Below are positions 1-9,204 of a stretch of 64,000 nt of DNA, one piece after another. Within the stretch, counting starts at the first letter, position 1; each line of letters opens with the position of its first letter. Location: the NCBI RefSeq assembly GCF_013034685.1, contig NZ_WQGO01000001.1:744001-808000 (forward strand), read 5' to 3'. Source of the stretch: Ruegeria lacuscaerulensis. GTDB lineage: Bacteria; Pseudomonadota; Alphaproteobacteria; Rhodobacterales; Rhodobacteraceae. A model generated the notes under the pieces. That model searched no databases and was not told where the DNA came from. It was given only the letters and a program-made list of their open reading frames with translations. A program made the translations under genes and the position numbers.

Positions 1-101
1 CCGCCGCCAAGGCCGCCTCCCAATGTCGAGGGATCGTTGTTGGTACAGGCGGCCAGAATGCCAAGCACGCCCAAAGCTACCACTTTGCCCAATACGTTCA
101 T
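1..101 (-). CDS. pal: Pal peptidoglycan-associated lipoprotein, 5' end only
   Basis: Only the first 33 or so codons lie in the window; the gene runs off the left edge. The start is an ATG read leftward from 101. The protein begins with a short hydrophobic signal and a lipobox, ILAAC, with the lipidated cysteine at residue 19, followed by a Gly-rich linker. This fits Pal, the outer-membrane lipoprotein that anchors the envelope to peptidoglycan and binds TolB. The OmpA-like domain is not visible, so the call rests on the lipobox and on tolB lying directly upstream in the same orientation. Confidence 0.8.
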   Translation of the reverse strand, partial: MNVLGKVVALGVLGILAACTNNDPSTLGGGLGG

Positions 102-188
102 TTCAAGTGCCTCGTTGTGTTTTCTGTTTATTGCCGCCTGTGTATCACAGCGCGGGTTTCTTGTGAACTTTTCCGACCGCCCCCGCGA

Positions 189-1508
189 TCAATTCTGCAA
201 AGGCCCCCAGGACGGATCGCTCCCGCCATCCGGCGTGCGCACCGGGCGCAGGTTGCGCCCCGAGATATCCACCGAATAAAGCGTCGCCCGACCGCTTGCG
301 CCTTGGGTTTCACGGGTGAACATGATCACACGACCATTGGGCGACCATGTCGGCCCTTCGTCCAGAAAGGACGAAGTCAGTAACCGTTCCTCGCTGCCAT
401 CGGTGCGCATCACGCCGATATGGAACCGACCTTTGTTTTGCTTGGTGAAGGCGACCAGATCGCCCCGCGGGGACCAGACCGGTGTACCATAACGCCCCTG
501 ACCGAAACTGATCCGCGTCGCCTCACCCCCATTTGCGGGCATGATATACAGTTGCGGCGTGCCCGAGCGGTCGCTTTCGAACACGATTTGCGACCCATCT
601 GGCGAATAGCTGGGCGCGGTCTCAATCGCCGGCGTGTTAGTCAAACGTACGCTCTGCCCCGAGGCCAGATCCATCTTCCAAAGATCCGTATTCCCCCCTT
701 GAATCAGCGAATAGACAATCGAGCGTCCATCAGGCGAGAAACGAGGTGAAAAGCTCATGGTGCCGCCGGGCGTGTTCAGCTCGGTGCGGCGGACGCGATC
801 CACATCCAGCACATAGATGCGTGGCTGGCCGGTTTCATAGCTGGTATAGAGCAACCGGTCACCCGTCGGCGAAAAGCGCGGAGCCAGCACGATGGCGGCA
901 CTGTCGGTCAGGTACTGCACATTAGCGCCGTCGTAATCCATGATCGCCAGACGTTTCAGGCGCTGATCCTTGGGGCCACTTTCCGACACGAAGGCCACGC
1001 GACTATCGAAATAACCGCCCTCACCCGTCACGCGGCTATAGACCTGATCGGCCACCTTATGCGCCATGCGCCGCCAGCCATCCGTAGTGCCTGCGAACTG
1101 CAAACCGTTGCCAAGCTCTTGCCCGGAGAATACATCCCATACCCGGAAGCGGACCGTTAGCCGGTTGCCCGAGACATTTACCGCCCCAGTAACAAGCGCC
1201 TCGGCATTGATCGCCTTCCAGTCGGCAAATTGCAGTGGCGCCTCAAAGCTGCTGACCCGGCTGATAAATGCATCAGACGAGATTTCGCGGAACAGCCCGG
1301 TGCCGGTGAGGTCCGCTGCGACAACCCGTGTGATATCTTGCGCGTATTGAGCCGCAGCGGGACCGTCGGGCACGAAACTGGGCACCGCGAAGGGCAAGGG
1401 TTCGATGATCCCCTGATCCAGTTCCAAGCGCAGCGGTCCGTTCTGGGCATAAACCGGCGCTGTCAGAAGCGTCAGGCCGAGCAACAGGCTGGTCAGAAAT
1501 CTCATCAT
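189..1508 (-). CDS. tolB: Tol-Pal system periplasmic protein TolB
   Basis: The protein has 439 residues, the normal TolB length. It starts with a Sec signal peptide ([11 protein letters not shown]... ending APVYA) and then an N-terminal TolB domain. A beta-propeller follows, built from repeats such as '[12 protein letters not shown]', '[12 protein letters not shown]' and '[12 protein letters not shown]'. TolB works in the periplasm, linking Pal to the TolQRA inner-membrane motor during constriction of the outer membrane at division. The start codon overlaps the tolA stop by 4 bp, and pal follows 87 bp downstream, so it belongs to the tol operon. Confidence 0.97.
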   Translation of the reverse strand: MMRFLTSLLLGLTLLTAPVYAQNGPLRLELDQGIIEPLPFAVPSFVPDGPAAAQYAQDITRVVAADLTGTGLFREISSDAFISRVSSFEAPLQFADWKAINAEALVTGAVNVSGNRLTVRFRVWDVFSGQELGNGLQFAGTTDGWRRMAHKVADQVYSRVTGEGGYFDSRVAFVSESGPKDQRLKRLAIMDYDGANVQYLTDSAAIVLAPRFSPTGDRLLYTSYETGQPRIYVLDVDRVRRTELNTPGGTMSFSPRFSPDGRSIVYSLIQGGNTDLWKMDLASGQSVRLTNTPAIETAPSYSPDGSQIVFESDRSGTPQLYIMPANGGEATRISFGQGRYGTPVWSPRGDLVAFTKQNKGRFHIGVMRTDGSEERLLTSSFLDEGPTWSPNGRVIMFTRETQGASGRATLYSVDISGRNLRPVRTPDGGSDPSWGPLQN

Positions 1509-2611
1509 TTGATCCGCATCCTCTCGGGATTGAATGTAATCTCAATATCCTGCCATTGCGCGTATTTGTCAGCAGGCAGGTTGTATCCTTTTGCCCCGCA
1601 GCGCAGGATCGCACGTCGGGCGGCCTCATAGGCTTGTCTTGCTGCGCCGTCGGAACCGCCTGAACTGTCGATCAAACGCAAACTGCCACCCACCACCTTG
1701 CCATCGGGGGTCAGCGAAAATCCAACGACTACCACCGTTTGCAGCGCATCCGTTGACAAGGACCCAACGTTCCAACACCGCGACACCGCCAAACGCATCG
1801 CGTCTTTCTCACCACTGGTCAGCGGCGGGCCAGAGGGCTCTGTGCCCTGCCCCAGCGCCTCGGCCAACGCATCTTCGATGGCGCTTTCATCCGCAGGCTG
1901 CGGCGCAGGCGTCTCGGGCTCGGCTTCGGGTGTTTCCGCCACCTCAGACTGCGCAGGAGGGGTCGGACGGTTTGGCCGAACCTGCGGGCGCGGAGAGCTG
2001 CGCGGCGCGTATTCCTTGGCTTCCTCGGCCTCGGTCACGATCTCATCCGTGGCCTCTTCGGGAGCGGTCTGATCCTGTTGCTCTTGCTGGATCTCGGCGC
2101 CTTCTTCCAAGGGCACAGCGGGCGTTTCAATGTCATCGGGTGCAGCCTCGGGCGGAGGCGGTGCAACAGGTTCTGGCGCAACCTTGTCTGCCGGGCGCGG
2201 CTGCGCCTCGGGGCCGGGGGGCACGGGCAAGGCGGCCACCTCTGGCGCGGGCGGCTCAAGCGCTGGGGGTTGTTCGATTACCACCGGCTCGGGCGGCGGT
2301 TCCACCGCCTCGGGCACCGGGTCAGGCTCGGGCTCGGATGGCTCCGACACCTCGGGCACCGTCTGATCTTCTTCGACCGGCTCGGGCGGCGTCACCTCTT
2401 CAACCGGCGTGTCAGGCTGCTGCAAGGCCGCAGGCGTTGTCACCTCTGGCGCATCCCGCTGAGCGGTCATTGCCGCAAATTGCTCAGCCGAGATCACCGA
2501 GACATCCTGCACGGCCATCGGCAAGGGTTCGGACCGGAACGTGCCGCCGAACAAGGCCCATCCGATCAAACTGACATGGGCAATCGCCGAGATCTTGGTG
2601 CCGGTATCCAC
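1505..2611 (-). CDS. tolA: TolA-like cell envelope protein with long acidic Pro-rich spacer
   Basis: The protein has 368 residues. An N-terminal hydrophobic segment (about residues 5-25) is followed by a Pro/Glu/Ala-rich stretch from about 55 to 240. The C-terminal domain from about 265 contains a Cys pair (SRCWN and LRCGA), as in TolA/TonB C-terminal domains. It should span the periplasm and join TolQR to TolB and Pal. In enterobacteria the spacer is an Ala/Lys-rich helix; here it is an acidic, Pro-rich chain, as I recall for other alphaproteobacteria. It lies between tolR and tolB, which supports the call although sequence identity is low outside the C-terminus. Confidence 0.9.
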   Translation of the reverse strand: MDTGTKISAIAHVSLIGWALFGGTFRSEPLPMAVQDVSVISAEQFAAMTAQRDAPEVTTPAALQQPDTPVEEVTPPEPVEEDQTVPEVSEPSEPEPDPVPEAVEPPPEPVVIEQPPALEPPAPEVAALPVPPGPEAQPRPADKVAPEPVAPPPPEAAPDDIETPAVPLEEGAEIQQEQQDQTAPEEATDEIVTEAEEAKEYAPRSSPRPQVRPNRPTPPAQSEVAETPEAEPETPAPQPADESAIEDALAEALGQGTEPSGPPLTSGEKDAMRLAVSRCWNVGSLSTDALQTVVVVGFSLTPDGKVVGGSLRLIDSSGGSDGAARQAYEAARRAILRCGAKGYNLPADKYAQWQDIEITFNPERMRIK

Positions 2612-2620
2612 CGTGCCGCC

Positions 2621-3097
2621 TCACTCTCCACCTTCGTCCAGCGTCGGGCCGCCGGTGTCGGTCACAAGACCGACATTGGAAAACCCGCCCGCATTCAACG
2701 CACCCATTACCTGCATCACCTGCGCATAAGGGATCGAGCCATCCGCCCGCAGGAACACACGGTCGCTGCTGCGCTCGGACGCGATGGCGCGCAACCTGCC
2801 GATCAATTCATCACGCTGAACATCTGTCGTCTGAATCTGAACCTGACCATCAGCGGTCAGTGTCACGGTCAAAGGTTCCTCATTATCACCGGGCAATGCA
2901 CTGGCCGCCGTCTTGGGCAGGTCCACCGGCACCCCGACAGTCAACAATGGTGCGGCGACCATGAAGATGATCAGCAACACCAACATAACATCCACAAAGG
3001 GCGTGACGTTGATCTCAGCCATTGGCTGGGCACGGCCGCGACGACGTCCGCGTCTGCGTCCATTGCTGCCCGAGCTTTGCTGAACCGCAGCGGCCAT
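2621..3097 (-). CDS. tolR: Biopolymer transport protein TolR (ExbD family)
   Basis: The protein has 158 residues from the ATG at 3097, which sits 1 bp past the tolQ stop. A longer reading frame exists upstream but would run into tolQ. It has a basic N-terminus (repeated GRRRGRR), then 'AEINVTPFVDVMLVLLIIFM', the TolR/ExbD transmembrane segment with the conserved Asp that carries protons. A periplasmic domain follows. With TolQ it forms the proton-driven motor of the Tol-Pal system in the inner membrane. Confidence 0.97.
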   Translation of the reverse strand: MAAAVQQSSGSNGRRRGRRRGRAQPMAEINVTPFVDVMLVLLIIFMVAAPLLTVGVPVDLPKTAASALPGDNEEPLTVTLTADGQVQIQTTDVQRDELIGRLRAIASERSSDRVFLRADGSIPYAQVMQVMGALNAGGFSNVGLVTDTGGPTLDEGGE

Positions 3098-3098
3098 C

Positions 3099-3794
3099 CT
3101 AGCTATCCAACTGACGCGACAGGATGGTGGCGAATTCGTCTGCAAAGGCCTCATAGCCGCCCACGATCCGGTCACTATCCGCGCTGAGTTTATTGTAGAA
3201 AATCACCGCCGGGATCGCGGCCAACAGGCCCAGACCGGTCGCCAGCAAAGCCTCGGCAATACCGGGGGCTACAACCGCCAGATTGGTGTTTTGTTGTTCG
3301 GCAATCTCGATAAAGGCGTTCATGATGCCCCAAACCGTGCCGAACAGCCCGATAAAGGGCGCGGTCGAACCAACCGTCGCCAAGACCGGCAGACCCTTTT
3401 GCAGCGTCTCGGACTCTTTGGCGATGGCCACATCCATTGACCGATCAATCCTCGCTGTGGCCCCCGCGATCAGCCCGCCATCGGTGCGATGTGAACGACG
3501 CCATTCGATCATGCCGGCGGCGAAAATCTTTTCCGAACTGCCATCGGGCTGCGTGCCGATCTGCTCAAACAACTCATCCAAGGGGTTGCCGGACCAGAAC
3601 GCCTCATCAAACACCTGCGCCTCACGCCGCGCGGCCCGGTAGTTGATGACCTTCTGGATGATAATCCCCCAGGACCAGATCGACGCACCGATCAGCATCA
3701 GCATCACCAGTTTGACGATAAAGGTCGCGCGGGCATACAGCCCCCACATGGAGAAGTCGATCTCCTGCGCCAGCGTCAGCGTTTCAGCTTCCAT
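3099..3794 (-). CDS. tolQ: Proton channel subunit TolQ (ExbB/MotA family)
   Basis: The protein has 231 residues with three transmembrane segments, near 25-45, 140-160 and 175-200. The MotA/ExbB signature 'FIGLFGTVWGIMNAF' and the following Gly/Ala-rich helix 'GIAEALLATGLGLLAAIPA' are clear. It forms the proton channel with TolR. The gene sits between ybgC and tolR, and the tolR start follows its stop by 1 bp. Confidence 0.97.
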   Translation of the reverse strand: MEAETLTLAQEIDFSMWGLYARATFIVKLVMLMLIGASIWSWGIIIQKVINYRAARREAQVFDEAFWSGNPLDELFEQIGTQPDGSSEKIFAAGMIEWRRSHRTDGGLIAGATARIDRSMDVAIAKESETLQKGLPVLATVGSTAPFIGLFGTVWGIMNAFIEIAEQQNTNLAVVAPGIAEALLATGLGLLAAIPAVIFYNKLSADSDRIVGGYEAFADEFATILSRQLDS

Positions 3795-3905
3795 GAACCT
3801 GCTCTTTAGTTTTTGCCTGATGGCCGTTCGTTTGGCCTTGTTTTGCTAAACGCTAACGCAGTTGGATATGAAAAGCCAACAGAACCACCCCGGCCCCGCA
3901 AAATG

Positions 3906-4289
3906 TTACATCAATGCGCGAATCTCTGCCGGAAGACGCACCGGTTTGCCCTGCGCATTCATGCAAACCGCTGTGACCGAGGCGGTGAAAACTTCGGTCT
4001 CGCCCCGTGTCACCCGCTGCGCCATCGTCAGCCGCGCCCCGGACAGCGACGTGATCCAGGTTTCAATCGTCAACTCATCATCGAATTTCGCAGGGGCCAG
4101 ATATTCGGCCTCGATCTTACGCACGACCCAGACAATACCCGCATCGCGCATCGCATTCTGGTCGTTACCGATATTGCGCACATAGTCCGAGCGCGCCCTC
4201 TCGATGAATTTCAGATAGTTCGCGTGATAGACCACACCCCCCATATCGGTGTCTTCATAGAAAACCCGGACGGCATAGGTATGGGTCAT
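3906..4289 (-). CDS. ybgC: Tol-Pal-associated acyl-CoA thioesterase YbgC
   Basis: The protein has 127 residues and a single hotdog domain. The active-site segment 'YEDTDMGGVVYHANYLKF' matches the YbgC/4-hydroxybenzoyl-CoA thioesterase signature with its catalytic Asp. It hydrolyses acyl-CoA or acyl-ACP thioesters in the cytoplasm; its role near Tol-Pal is usually linked to phospholipid metabolism. Its start overlaps the stop of the upstream unknown gene by 4 bp. tolQ lies 111 bp downstream. Confidence 0.95.
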   Translation of the reverse strand: MTHTYAVRVFYEDTDMGGVVYHANYLKFIERARSDYVRNIGNDQNAMRDAGIVWVVRKIEAEYLAPAKFDDELTIETWITSLSGARLTMAQRVTRGETEVFTASVTAVCMNAQGKPVRLPAEIRALM

Positions 4290-4909
4290 TGCGGTTGCTC
4301 CAATCTGGCAAACAGGCGCAACGCATGAGAGGCATCCTGCGCCGCACCCGGCAATACCGGATCGTAGGCCGCGCGGATCAGCCCTGCAATATCAGGTCTC
4401 AAAATCGTAGCCTCACCCGCCACCGCCAAAGGTGATTGCGTGCGAAATGCCGTGTCGGACCATAGCAAAACGGTTTGCACCACCTGGCTGAGCGCCAGGG
4501 TTTCGGCAGGCACCTTCGACAGCTCTTTGTCCATTCGCAAAAACACGAACGCGGCACGGATTGCGCCGTCTTCCTCGAACCGGAAGATACGATATTGGTT
4601 GGCATCTACCGCAACCAGTCGTTCGACCAAAGGTGCTAGGTCCGGGACAAGGCGATCGAGGTCCGGCACTTCCAACAGCTCATTCCAGTCCCGGAAGAAG
4701 AACACCATGCAGTTGGCCCCCAGTTCAGGGTCCGTTTCCGCCATTTTGTGACCGGCCAGCGTGACGACCGCTTCGAACGCCCCTTTGACCGTGGCCAAGG
4801 TGTCATCTTCCACCCCGAAAACGATGGGCACAATCGGACGCCCCCAACGTGCGAACAAAAACTCGCCGCTTTCGCGGGTGAACAGCGCTTCGATTTGATC
4901 AGGTGTCAC
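4286..4909 (-). CDS. Conserved hypothetical protein between ruvB and ybgC
   Basis: The protein has 207 residues, and I recognise no named family. It looks soluble, with no signal peptide or membrane segment. It is rich in acidic residues and alternating hydrophobic strands such as 'GANCMVFFFRDW' and 'GAIRAAFVFLRM'. The chosen start is a GTG at 4909 with a good Shine-Dalgarno sequence (AAGGG, 7 nt upstream). It overlaps ybgC by 4 bp and follows ruvB's end of the cluster, so it is probably co-transcribed with the tol genes. Confidence 0.8.
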   Translation of the reverse strand: MTPDQIEALFTRESGEFLFARWGRPIVPIVFGVEDDTLATVKGAFEAVVTLAGHKMAETDPELGANCMVFFFRDWNELLEVPDLDRLVPDLAPLVERLVAVDANQYRIFRFEEDGAIRAAFVFLRMDKELSKVPAETLALSQVVQTVLLWSDTAFRTQSPLAVAGEATILRPDIAGLIRAAYDPVLPGAAQDASHALRLFARLEQPQ

Positions 4910-4973
4910 GCGCAGACCCTTCTTCTCGTTTCAAATATGGCCGCCGGAGGCTTAAAATCCCTAGCGCTACAAT

Positions 4974-5993
4974 TCAACCAAACAGATCGCTTTGCCCCCG
5001 AGGCGCTGCCATACCCAAATGCGTCCACGCCTTTTGTGCCAGCATCCGCCCGCGCGGTGTGCGCTGGATCAAACCCTGCTGCAACAAATAGGGCTCAATC
5101 ACTTCCTCAAGCGAATCCCGGCTTTCCGACAACGCTGCTGAAAGGGTTTCGATCCCAACTGGTCCACCGGCGTAGTTCTCGGCGATCAGCTTAAGATACC
5201 GACGATCCGCGCCGTCCAATCCCAGATTGTCCACGCCCAAACGTGTCAAAGCACCATCGGCCAGATCCCGTGTGATCCGCCCGTCGCCTTCGACGATAGC
5301 GAAATCCACCACCCGACGCAGCAGCCGCCCCGCGATCCGAGGGGTCCCGCGCGACCTCCGCGCGATCTCGCGCGCGCCTGCGTCGTCAGCAGGAGCCCCC
5401 AGTTTACGGGCGTTTCGCGTGACGATCTCGTGCAGTTCATCGACCGTGTAGAATTGCAGCCGGGTCGGAATGCCAAAGCGATCCCGCAGAGGCGTGGTCA
5501 GCAGACCCATCCGGGTCGTCGCTCCGACCAGAGTAAAGGGCTGCAACTCGATCCGCACGGTCCGCGCGGCGGGGCCCTCGCCGATCACCAGATCAAGCTC
5601 AAAATCCTCCATCGCCGGGTACAGAACCTCTTCGACCGCCGGGTTCAGACGGTGGATTTCGTCGATGAACAGCACATCGCGCGATTCCAGATTGGTCAGA
5701 ATCGCCGCCAAATCCCCGGCCTTGGCCAGCACCGGACCGGAGGTCATGCGAAAATTCACCCCCAGTTCACGCGCCATGATCTGCGCCAACGTCGTCTTCC
5801 CAAGGCCCGGAGGACCATGGAACAGCGTATGATCCATCGCTTCGCCCCGCTGACGAGCCGACTGGATGAAAATGCGCAGGTTCGCGCGCGCCTCGGCCTG
5901 ACCGATGAACTCGTCCAACCCCTGAGGGCGTAGGGCGCGGTCATTATCCTCGGGCAAAGGGTCCGGGCGCAGAGTGGGATCGGCGTCAGTCAT
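4974..5993 (-). CDS. ruvB: Holliday junction branch migration ATPase RuvB
   Basis: The protein has 339 residues. The order is an N-terminal RuvB signature ('[12 protein letters not shown]'), Walker A '[11 protein letters not shown]' (about residues 60-70), Walker B '[10 protein letters not shown]', then sensor motifs and the C-terminal winged helix ('[12 protein letters not shown]'). It forms the hexameric motor that drives branch migration with RuvA at Holliday junctions. ruvA ends 4 bp upstream of its start, so the two form one transcription unit. Confidence 0.98.
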   Translation of the reverse strand: MTDADPTLRPDPLPEDNDRALRPQGLDEFIGQAEARANLRIFIQSARQRGEAMDHTLFHGPPGLGKTTLAQIMARELGVNFRMTSGPVLAKAGDLAAILTNLESRDVLFIDEIHRLNPAVEEVLYPAMEDFELDLVIGEGPAARTVRIELQPFTLVGATTRMGLLTTPLRDRFGIPTRLQFYTVDELHEIVTRNARKLGAPADDAGAREIARRSRGTPRIAGRLLRRVVDFAIVEGDGRITRDLADGALTRLGVDNLGLDGADRRYLKLIAENYAGGPVGIETLSAALSESRDSLEEVIEPYLLQQGLIQRTPRGRMLAQKAWTHLGMAAPRGQSDLFG

Positions 5994-5997
5994 CCAT

Positions 5998-6675
5998 TCA
6001 GCCTTTCGGAGCCAGCAGTTTCAACGCCGCCCGGATCAGATCAGCCTCACCGGCGTCCGGCAGGCTGGCGGCCGCTTCGGCCACGGCCGCGGCCGCCTCG
6101 GACGGGCCATAGCCAAGGTTCGACAGGGCCGACAATGCCCCAGCCGAAGCCGCCGCATTGCCCGAGGCCGGTTTCGCCGCGCGTTTGGGCGCAGGCGCTG
6201 GCTCAATCAGTTCGACCGGCTCAGGCACAGGGCCGTCCATCGCCTCGGTCACGGTGCCACCCATGGCCATCACGCCCGGCGCTTTGTCTTTCAGGTCCAA
6301 AACGATGCGCTGCGCGGTTTTCGGCCCCACGCCTTTGGCCGCCTTGACCGCGCCCCAATCACCCAAGGCAATCGCACGGTTGACCCCATCCGGGCCCAGC
6401 GCAGACAGGATCGCCAAAGACACTTTGGCCCCCACCCCCTGCACCGAACACAACAGGCGATGCCATTCCTTCTCGACCAAAGACAGAAACCCATAAAGCT
6501 GCATCAGGTCTTCGCGCACCACCATGTCCGTGTAGATCGAGACCGCCTCCCCCACGCCCGGCAGAGCCGCCATGGTCCGGTCCGAGCAATAGACGATATA
6601 ACCAACCCCGCGCACGTCGATCAGCACGTGGTCTGCTGCGCGGTAATCCAGGCGTCCAGTGAGTTTTCCGATCAT
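5998..6675 (-). CDS. ruvA: Holliday junction binding protein RuvA
   Basis: The protein has 225 residues from the ATG at 6675 ([11 protein letters not shown]), the canonical RuvA N-terminus. A longer upstream reading would run through ruvC. Helix-hairpin-helix segments '[16 protein letters not shown]' and '[20 protein letters not shown]' bind DNA. A variable Ala/Pro-rich linker (about 145-180) leads to the C-terminal domain III that contacts RuvB. Its start overlaps the ruvC stop by 4 bp. Confidence 0.98.
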   Translation of the reverse strand: MIGKLTGRLDYRAADHVLIDVRGVGYIVYCSDRTMAALPGVGEAVSIYTDMVVREDLMQLYGFLSLVEKEWHRLLCSVQGVGAKVSLAILSALGPDGVNRAIALGDWGAVKAAKGVGPKTAQRIVLDLKDKAPGVMAMGGTVTEAMDGPVPEPVELIEPAPAPKRAAKPASGNAAASAGALSALSNLGYGPSEAAAAVAEAAASLPDAGEADLIRAALKLLAPKG

Positions 6676-7169
6676 GCCCGCACCTCTTTCATCCGCGCCT
6701 GCGGCGCTGCGCCATAGTAGGAATGGCAGATCGCAATCGCCAGCGCATCTGCCGCATCTGCGCCCTTGGGCTGACACCCCGGCAGTTGCAGCTTGACCAT
6801 GTGCAAGACTTGCTCTTTCTCGGCATGCCCCACGCCCACAACTGTTTTCTTGACCCGGTTGGGCGCATATTCCCCTACCGGCAACCCGGCTTGCGCGAGC
6901 GTCAGAAGCGCAACCCCGCGCGCCTGACCCAGTTTCAGCGTTCCCGCACCGTCCTTGTTCACGAAAGTCTGTTCGATCGCGGCCTGATCGGGCGTGTGTT
7001 CGGCGATCACCTCGACAATCTGGTTGTGCAGAGACAACAACCGCTCGCCCAAATCATCACCGTCGGATTTGCATAGCCCGTTGGCCACGTGGCTCAGGCG
7101 GCTGCCATGCGATTCGATGACGCCCCATCCCAGGGTTCTCAGCCCCGGATCAATGCCCAAAATCCGCAT
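6672..7169 (-). CDS. ruvC: Holliday junction resolvase RuvC
   Basis: The protein has 165 residues from the ATG at 7169 ([16 protein letters not shown]), which gives the usual RuvC length. The catalytic acidic residues are visible: Asp in 'GIDPG', Glu in '[10 protein letters not shown]', and the Asp pair in '[12 protein letters not shown]'. It cuts Holliday junctions symmetrically. It is first in the ruvCAB order, and the promoter probably lies in the 330-bp spacer to its right. Confidence 0.97.
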   Translation of the reverse strand: MRILGIDPGLRTLGWGVIESHGSRLSHVANGLCKSDGDDLGERLLSLHNQIVEVIAEHTPDQAAIEQTFVNKDGAGTLKLGQARGVALLTLAQAGLPVGEYAPNRVKKTVVGVGHAEKEQVLHMVKLQLPGCQPKGADAADALAIAICHSYYGAAPQARMKEVRA

Positions 7170-7501
7170 GTTGTGCCCCAGCCTGCTCGGGTTTTTGTGA
7201 TCTTTCTTACGGGTTAGCACGAAGCGTGAACATTTTCCAAGCGAATTGACGGAAAGTCCAAAAACGACAGACCTGCTCGAGGGGCGACACAATGGCCTGT
7301 TTGCGACCGCGAAATGTCTGAATTCGACGTGTTTGATCAAGCAAAAATGACCAATGAATTAAGGGGCTTTCACGTTTTCAGAGCCTTGCAGAAAACGCAT
7401 AGGACACATGCAATTTCGTCGCTTGTGGTGTCAGATCGACATCCCTAAATGCCGCTCAAACGAAGGATTGAAACTGAACTCTAACCAGAAGGAAACAGGA
7501 T
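7170..7501. other. Intergenic spacer between ruvC and the DUF1127 gene
   Basis: This is 332 bp with no gene I can support. It separates two divergent genes, so it should carry the leftward promoter for ruvCAB-tol and the rightward promoter for the DUF1127 gene. It is more AT-rich than its surroundings. I could not assign -35/-10 boxes with confidence. The rightward gene has a Shine-Dalgarno-like AAGGA about 8-12 nt before its ATG. Confidence 0.5.
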
Positions 7502-7714
7502 ATGGCCGTACTGGATACCACCCGCGCCACCACTGGCTCGTTCGGCCTTGCTGGCCGTATCGGCGGATTTTTTGCAGCGGTTGTGAACGCCGTTGTGGAA
7601 TGGAACGACGCCCGCGTGACCCGCAACGCGCTGAGCGGTCTGAGTGACCGTGAACTGGACGATATTGGCATGTGCCGCGGCGATATTGACGTCGTAGCGG
7701 ATAGCCGCCGGTAA
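7502..7714 (+). CDS. Small DUF1127 (YjiS-like) protein
   Basis: The protein has 70 residues. The C-terminal half, 'RNALSGLSDRELDDIGMCRG' plus the following IDVVADSRR, carries the DUF1127 signature: LS.L.D.EL.DIG..R.DI. The N-terminal part is Ala/Gly-rich and mildly hydrophobic. DUF1127 proteins are small, often abundant alphaproteobacterial proteins; some have been tied to RNA binding and phosphate or carbon metabolism, but the role of this one is unknown. It stands alone, with a strong terminator 53 bp downstream. Confidence 0.85.
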   Translation: MAVLDTTRATTGSFGLAGRIGGFFAAVVNAVVEWNDARVTRNALSGLSDRELDDIGMCRGDIDVVADSRR

Positions 7715-7766
7715 GATTTAGACCACCACTCACACGCCCCTATCTCCTCCCTCGGGGGCAAAGCAG

Positions 7767-7799
7767 AACGCCGCGCATTGATTTATGCGCGGCGTTTCT
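7767..7799 (+). terminator. Rho-independent terminator after the DUF1127 gene
   Basis: A perfect 12-bp stem (AACGCCGCGCAT / ATGCGCGGCGTT, at 7767-7778 and 7785-7796) with a 6-nt loop is followed by TCTG. The U-tract is short. The stem is symmetrical, so it could also end leftward transcription, but no leftward gene ends here. Confidence 0.75.
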
Positions 7800-7818
7800 G
7801 ATTCAGATTTGCAAAAAA

Positions 7819-8163
7819 TCAGGGCAGATAGCTTGAGACCTGCGCGGCCAGAAAGGCAGAAATCGGGTCAATCTGCATGATCCAGGCCCCAGCCTGTTCG
7901 ACCGACGTCCCTTGGCTCAGACTGTCAACGCGGTATTCATAGGCGGACGGCCCAAGGCTCGCTAAAAGAAAGGTCTTGAATGCAAAAAAGCCCACAAGGC
8001 ACATCAGCAGCACTTTGGCAGGCACCGCAGACTGAACGCGCTGCGGCCTCATCACCACCAGGCCATCTTTGCGCATCGTCGCACGATAACCACGGCTGAG
8101 TTTCGCGTGTTTTTTGTTCAGACGATGAACGCGCTGATCAAATTCCAGTTGTTTTCCAGTCAT
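7819..8163 (-). CDS. Small membrane protein of unknown function
   Basis: The protein has 114 residues from the ATG at 8163; an in-frame extension to 8301 exists but would overlap prmA. The N-terminal half is basic and polar ('RVHRLNKKHAKLSRGYR'). One transmembrane segment, 'VLLMCLVGFFAFKTFLLASL', spans about residues 52-71, and a short C-terminal tail follows. I recognise no family. It lies just downstream of prmA on the same strand. Confidence 0.7.
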   Translation of the reverse strand: MTGKQLEFDQRVHRLNKKHAKLSRGYRATMRKDGLVVMRPQRVQSAVPAKVLLMCLVGFFAFKTFLLASLGPSAYEYRVDSLSQGTSVEQAGAWIMQIDPISAFLAAQVSSYLP

Positions 8164-8267
8164 GGCAGCCTCCAATAACCGCCCCCGATATGCATCTTTG
8201 AACGGTAGACAGAGATTGCGCCAAAAAAGTGGCAGGAATCCATAAAACTCCTGTAAATGGCCCGATT

Positions 8268-9140
8268 TTAGCCCTGTTTGCTTAAGATTAGCGTCGTCCA
8301 TTCGCCAATCTCGTCCCGACGGGCCAGATTGAACCCGTTTTGTGAATAAACGGAAACCACATCATCGGCCTGTTCATTGAGGATTCCCGACAGGATCGCG
8401 TAACCCCCTGCCCGCAGATTCGCCCCAATTTCCGGCGACAACGCGACCAGCGGCCCCTTGAGGATATTGGCAAAGATCAAGTCATAGGGCGCGTGGGCCC
8501 TCAGGTCGGTGTGATCGAACCCGGCAGCCTCGACGCACTGCACCTGACCGGCCATGCCATTGGCTTTCAGGTTCGCCTCGGCCACATCGACGGCCACCTG
8601 ATCAATATCACTGGCAATGATATCACCCTGCCAGACCCGCGCGGCGGCCATGGCCAGAACGGCAGTGCCACAGCCGATATCGGCCACTTTTGTGGCCTCG
8701 AACCCCTCATTCAGTAGATAATCCAGCGCCTTGAGGCAGCCCAGAGTGGTACCGTGATGCCCGGTGCCAAAGGCCATCGCGGCCTCGATCAGCAGGGGAA
8801 TGCGGCCTTCGGGCAGTTTGTCGGCGTCGTGACTGCCGTAAACAAAGAAGCGCCCGGCCTCGACCGGAGCCAGTTCGCGACGCACATGGGCGACCCAATC
8901 GGTTTCGGGCAGCTCCGAGACGACAAAGGGCTTGGCTTGGAACGCGGCGGCCAGAACGGCCAGCGCGGTTTCATCCGGGTTTTCGGTGAAATAGCCGCCA
9001 ACCTCCCATAGGCCCGAGCCGTCCTCGACCTCGAACACACCAACGCCGGTAGGTTCCGGCTCCAGACGCTCCATTGCTTCGCCCATGCCTTCGGCGGCTT
9101 TCTTGCCCATCAGAGTGGTCAGCGCAGTGAATGTGGGCAT
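8268..9140 (-). CDS. prmA: Ribosomal protein L11 methyltransferase PrmA
   Basis: The protein has 290 residues. The Rossmann-type AdoMet motif 'VADIGCGTAVLAMAAARV' and the downstream 'DLIFANILKGPLVAL' (the N-I-L element of PrmA) identify it, preceded by 'MAFGTGHHGTTLGCL'. It trimethylates ribosomal protein L11. The start ATG at 9140 has a strong Shine-Dalgarno sequence (AGGAGG). It stands alone apart from the small membrane gene that follows. Confidence 0.95.
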   Translation of the reverse strand: MPTFTALTTLMGKKAAEGMGEAMERLEPEPTGVGVFEVEDGSGLWEVGGYFTENPDETALAVLAAAFQAKPFVVSELPETDWVAHVRRELAPVEAGRFFVYGSHDADKLPEGRIPLLIEAAMAFGTGHHGTTLGCLKALDYLLNEGFEATKVADIGCGTAVLAMAAARVWQGDIIASDIDQVAVDVAEANLKANGMAGQVQCVEAAGFDHTDLRAHAPYDLIFANILKGPLVALSPEIGANLRAGGYAILSGILNEQADDVVSVYSQNGFNLARRDEIGEWTTLILSKQG

Positions 9141-9204
9141 GGGGGCCTCCTGTTTGGGTTTCCTCTGCGCCTAGGCCGCCGGGCAGGCAAGGTCAAGCGC
9201 TGGC

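Noticed and set aside
1..101. Broken or truncated pal gene
   Set aside because: The gene simply runs off the left edge of the window; the visible 33 codons are intact.
2078..3187. Plus-strand frames opposite tolA and tolR
   Set aside because: These are shadows of GC-rich minus-strand genes; their products are His/Arg/Gly-rich with no domain, and the tol genes are certain.
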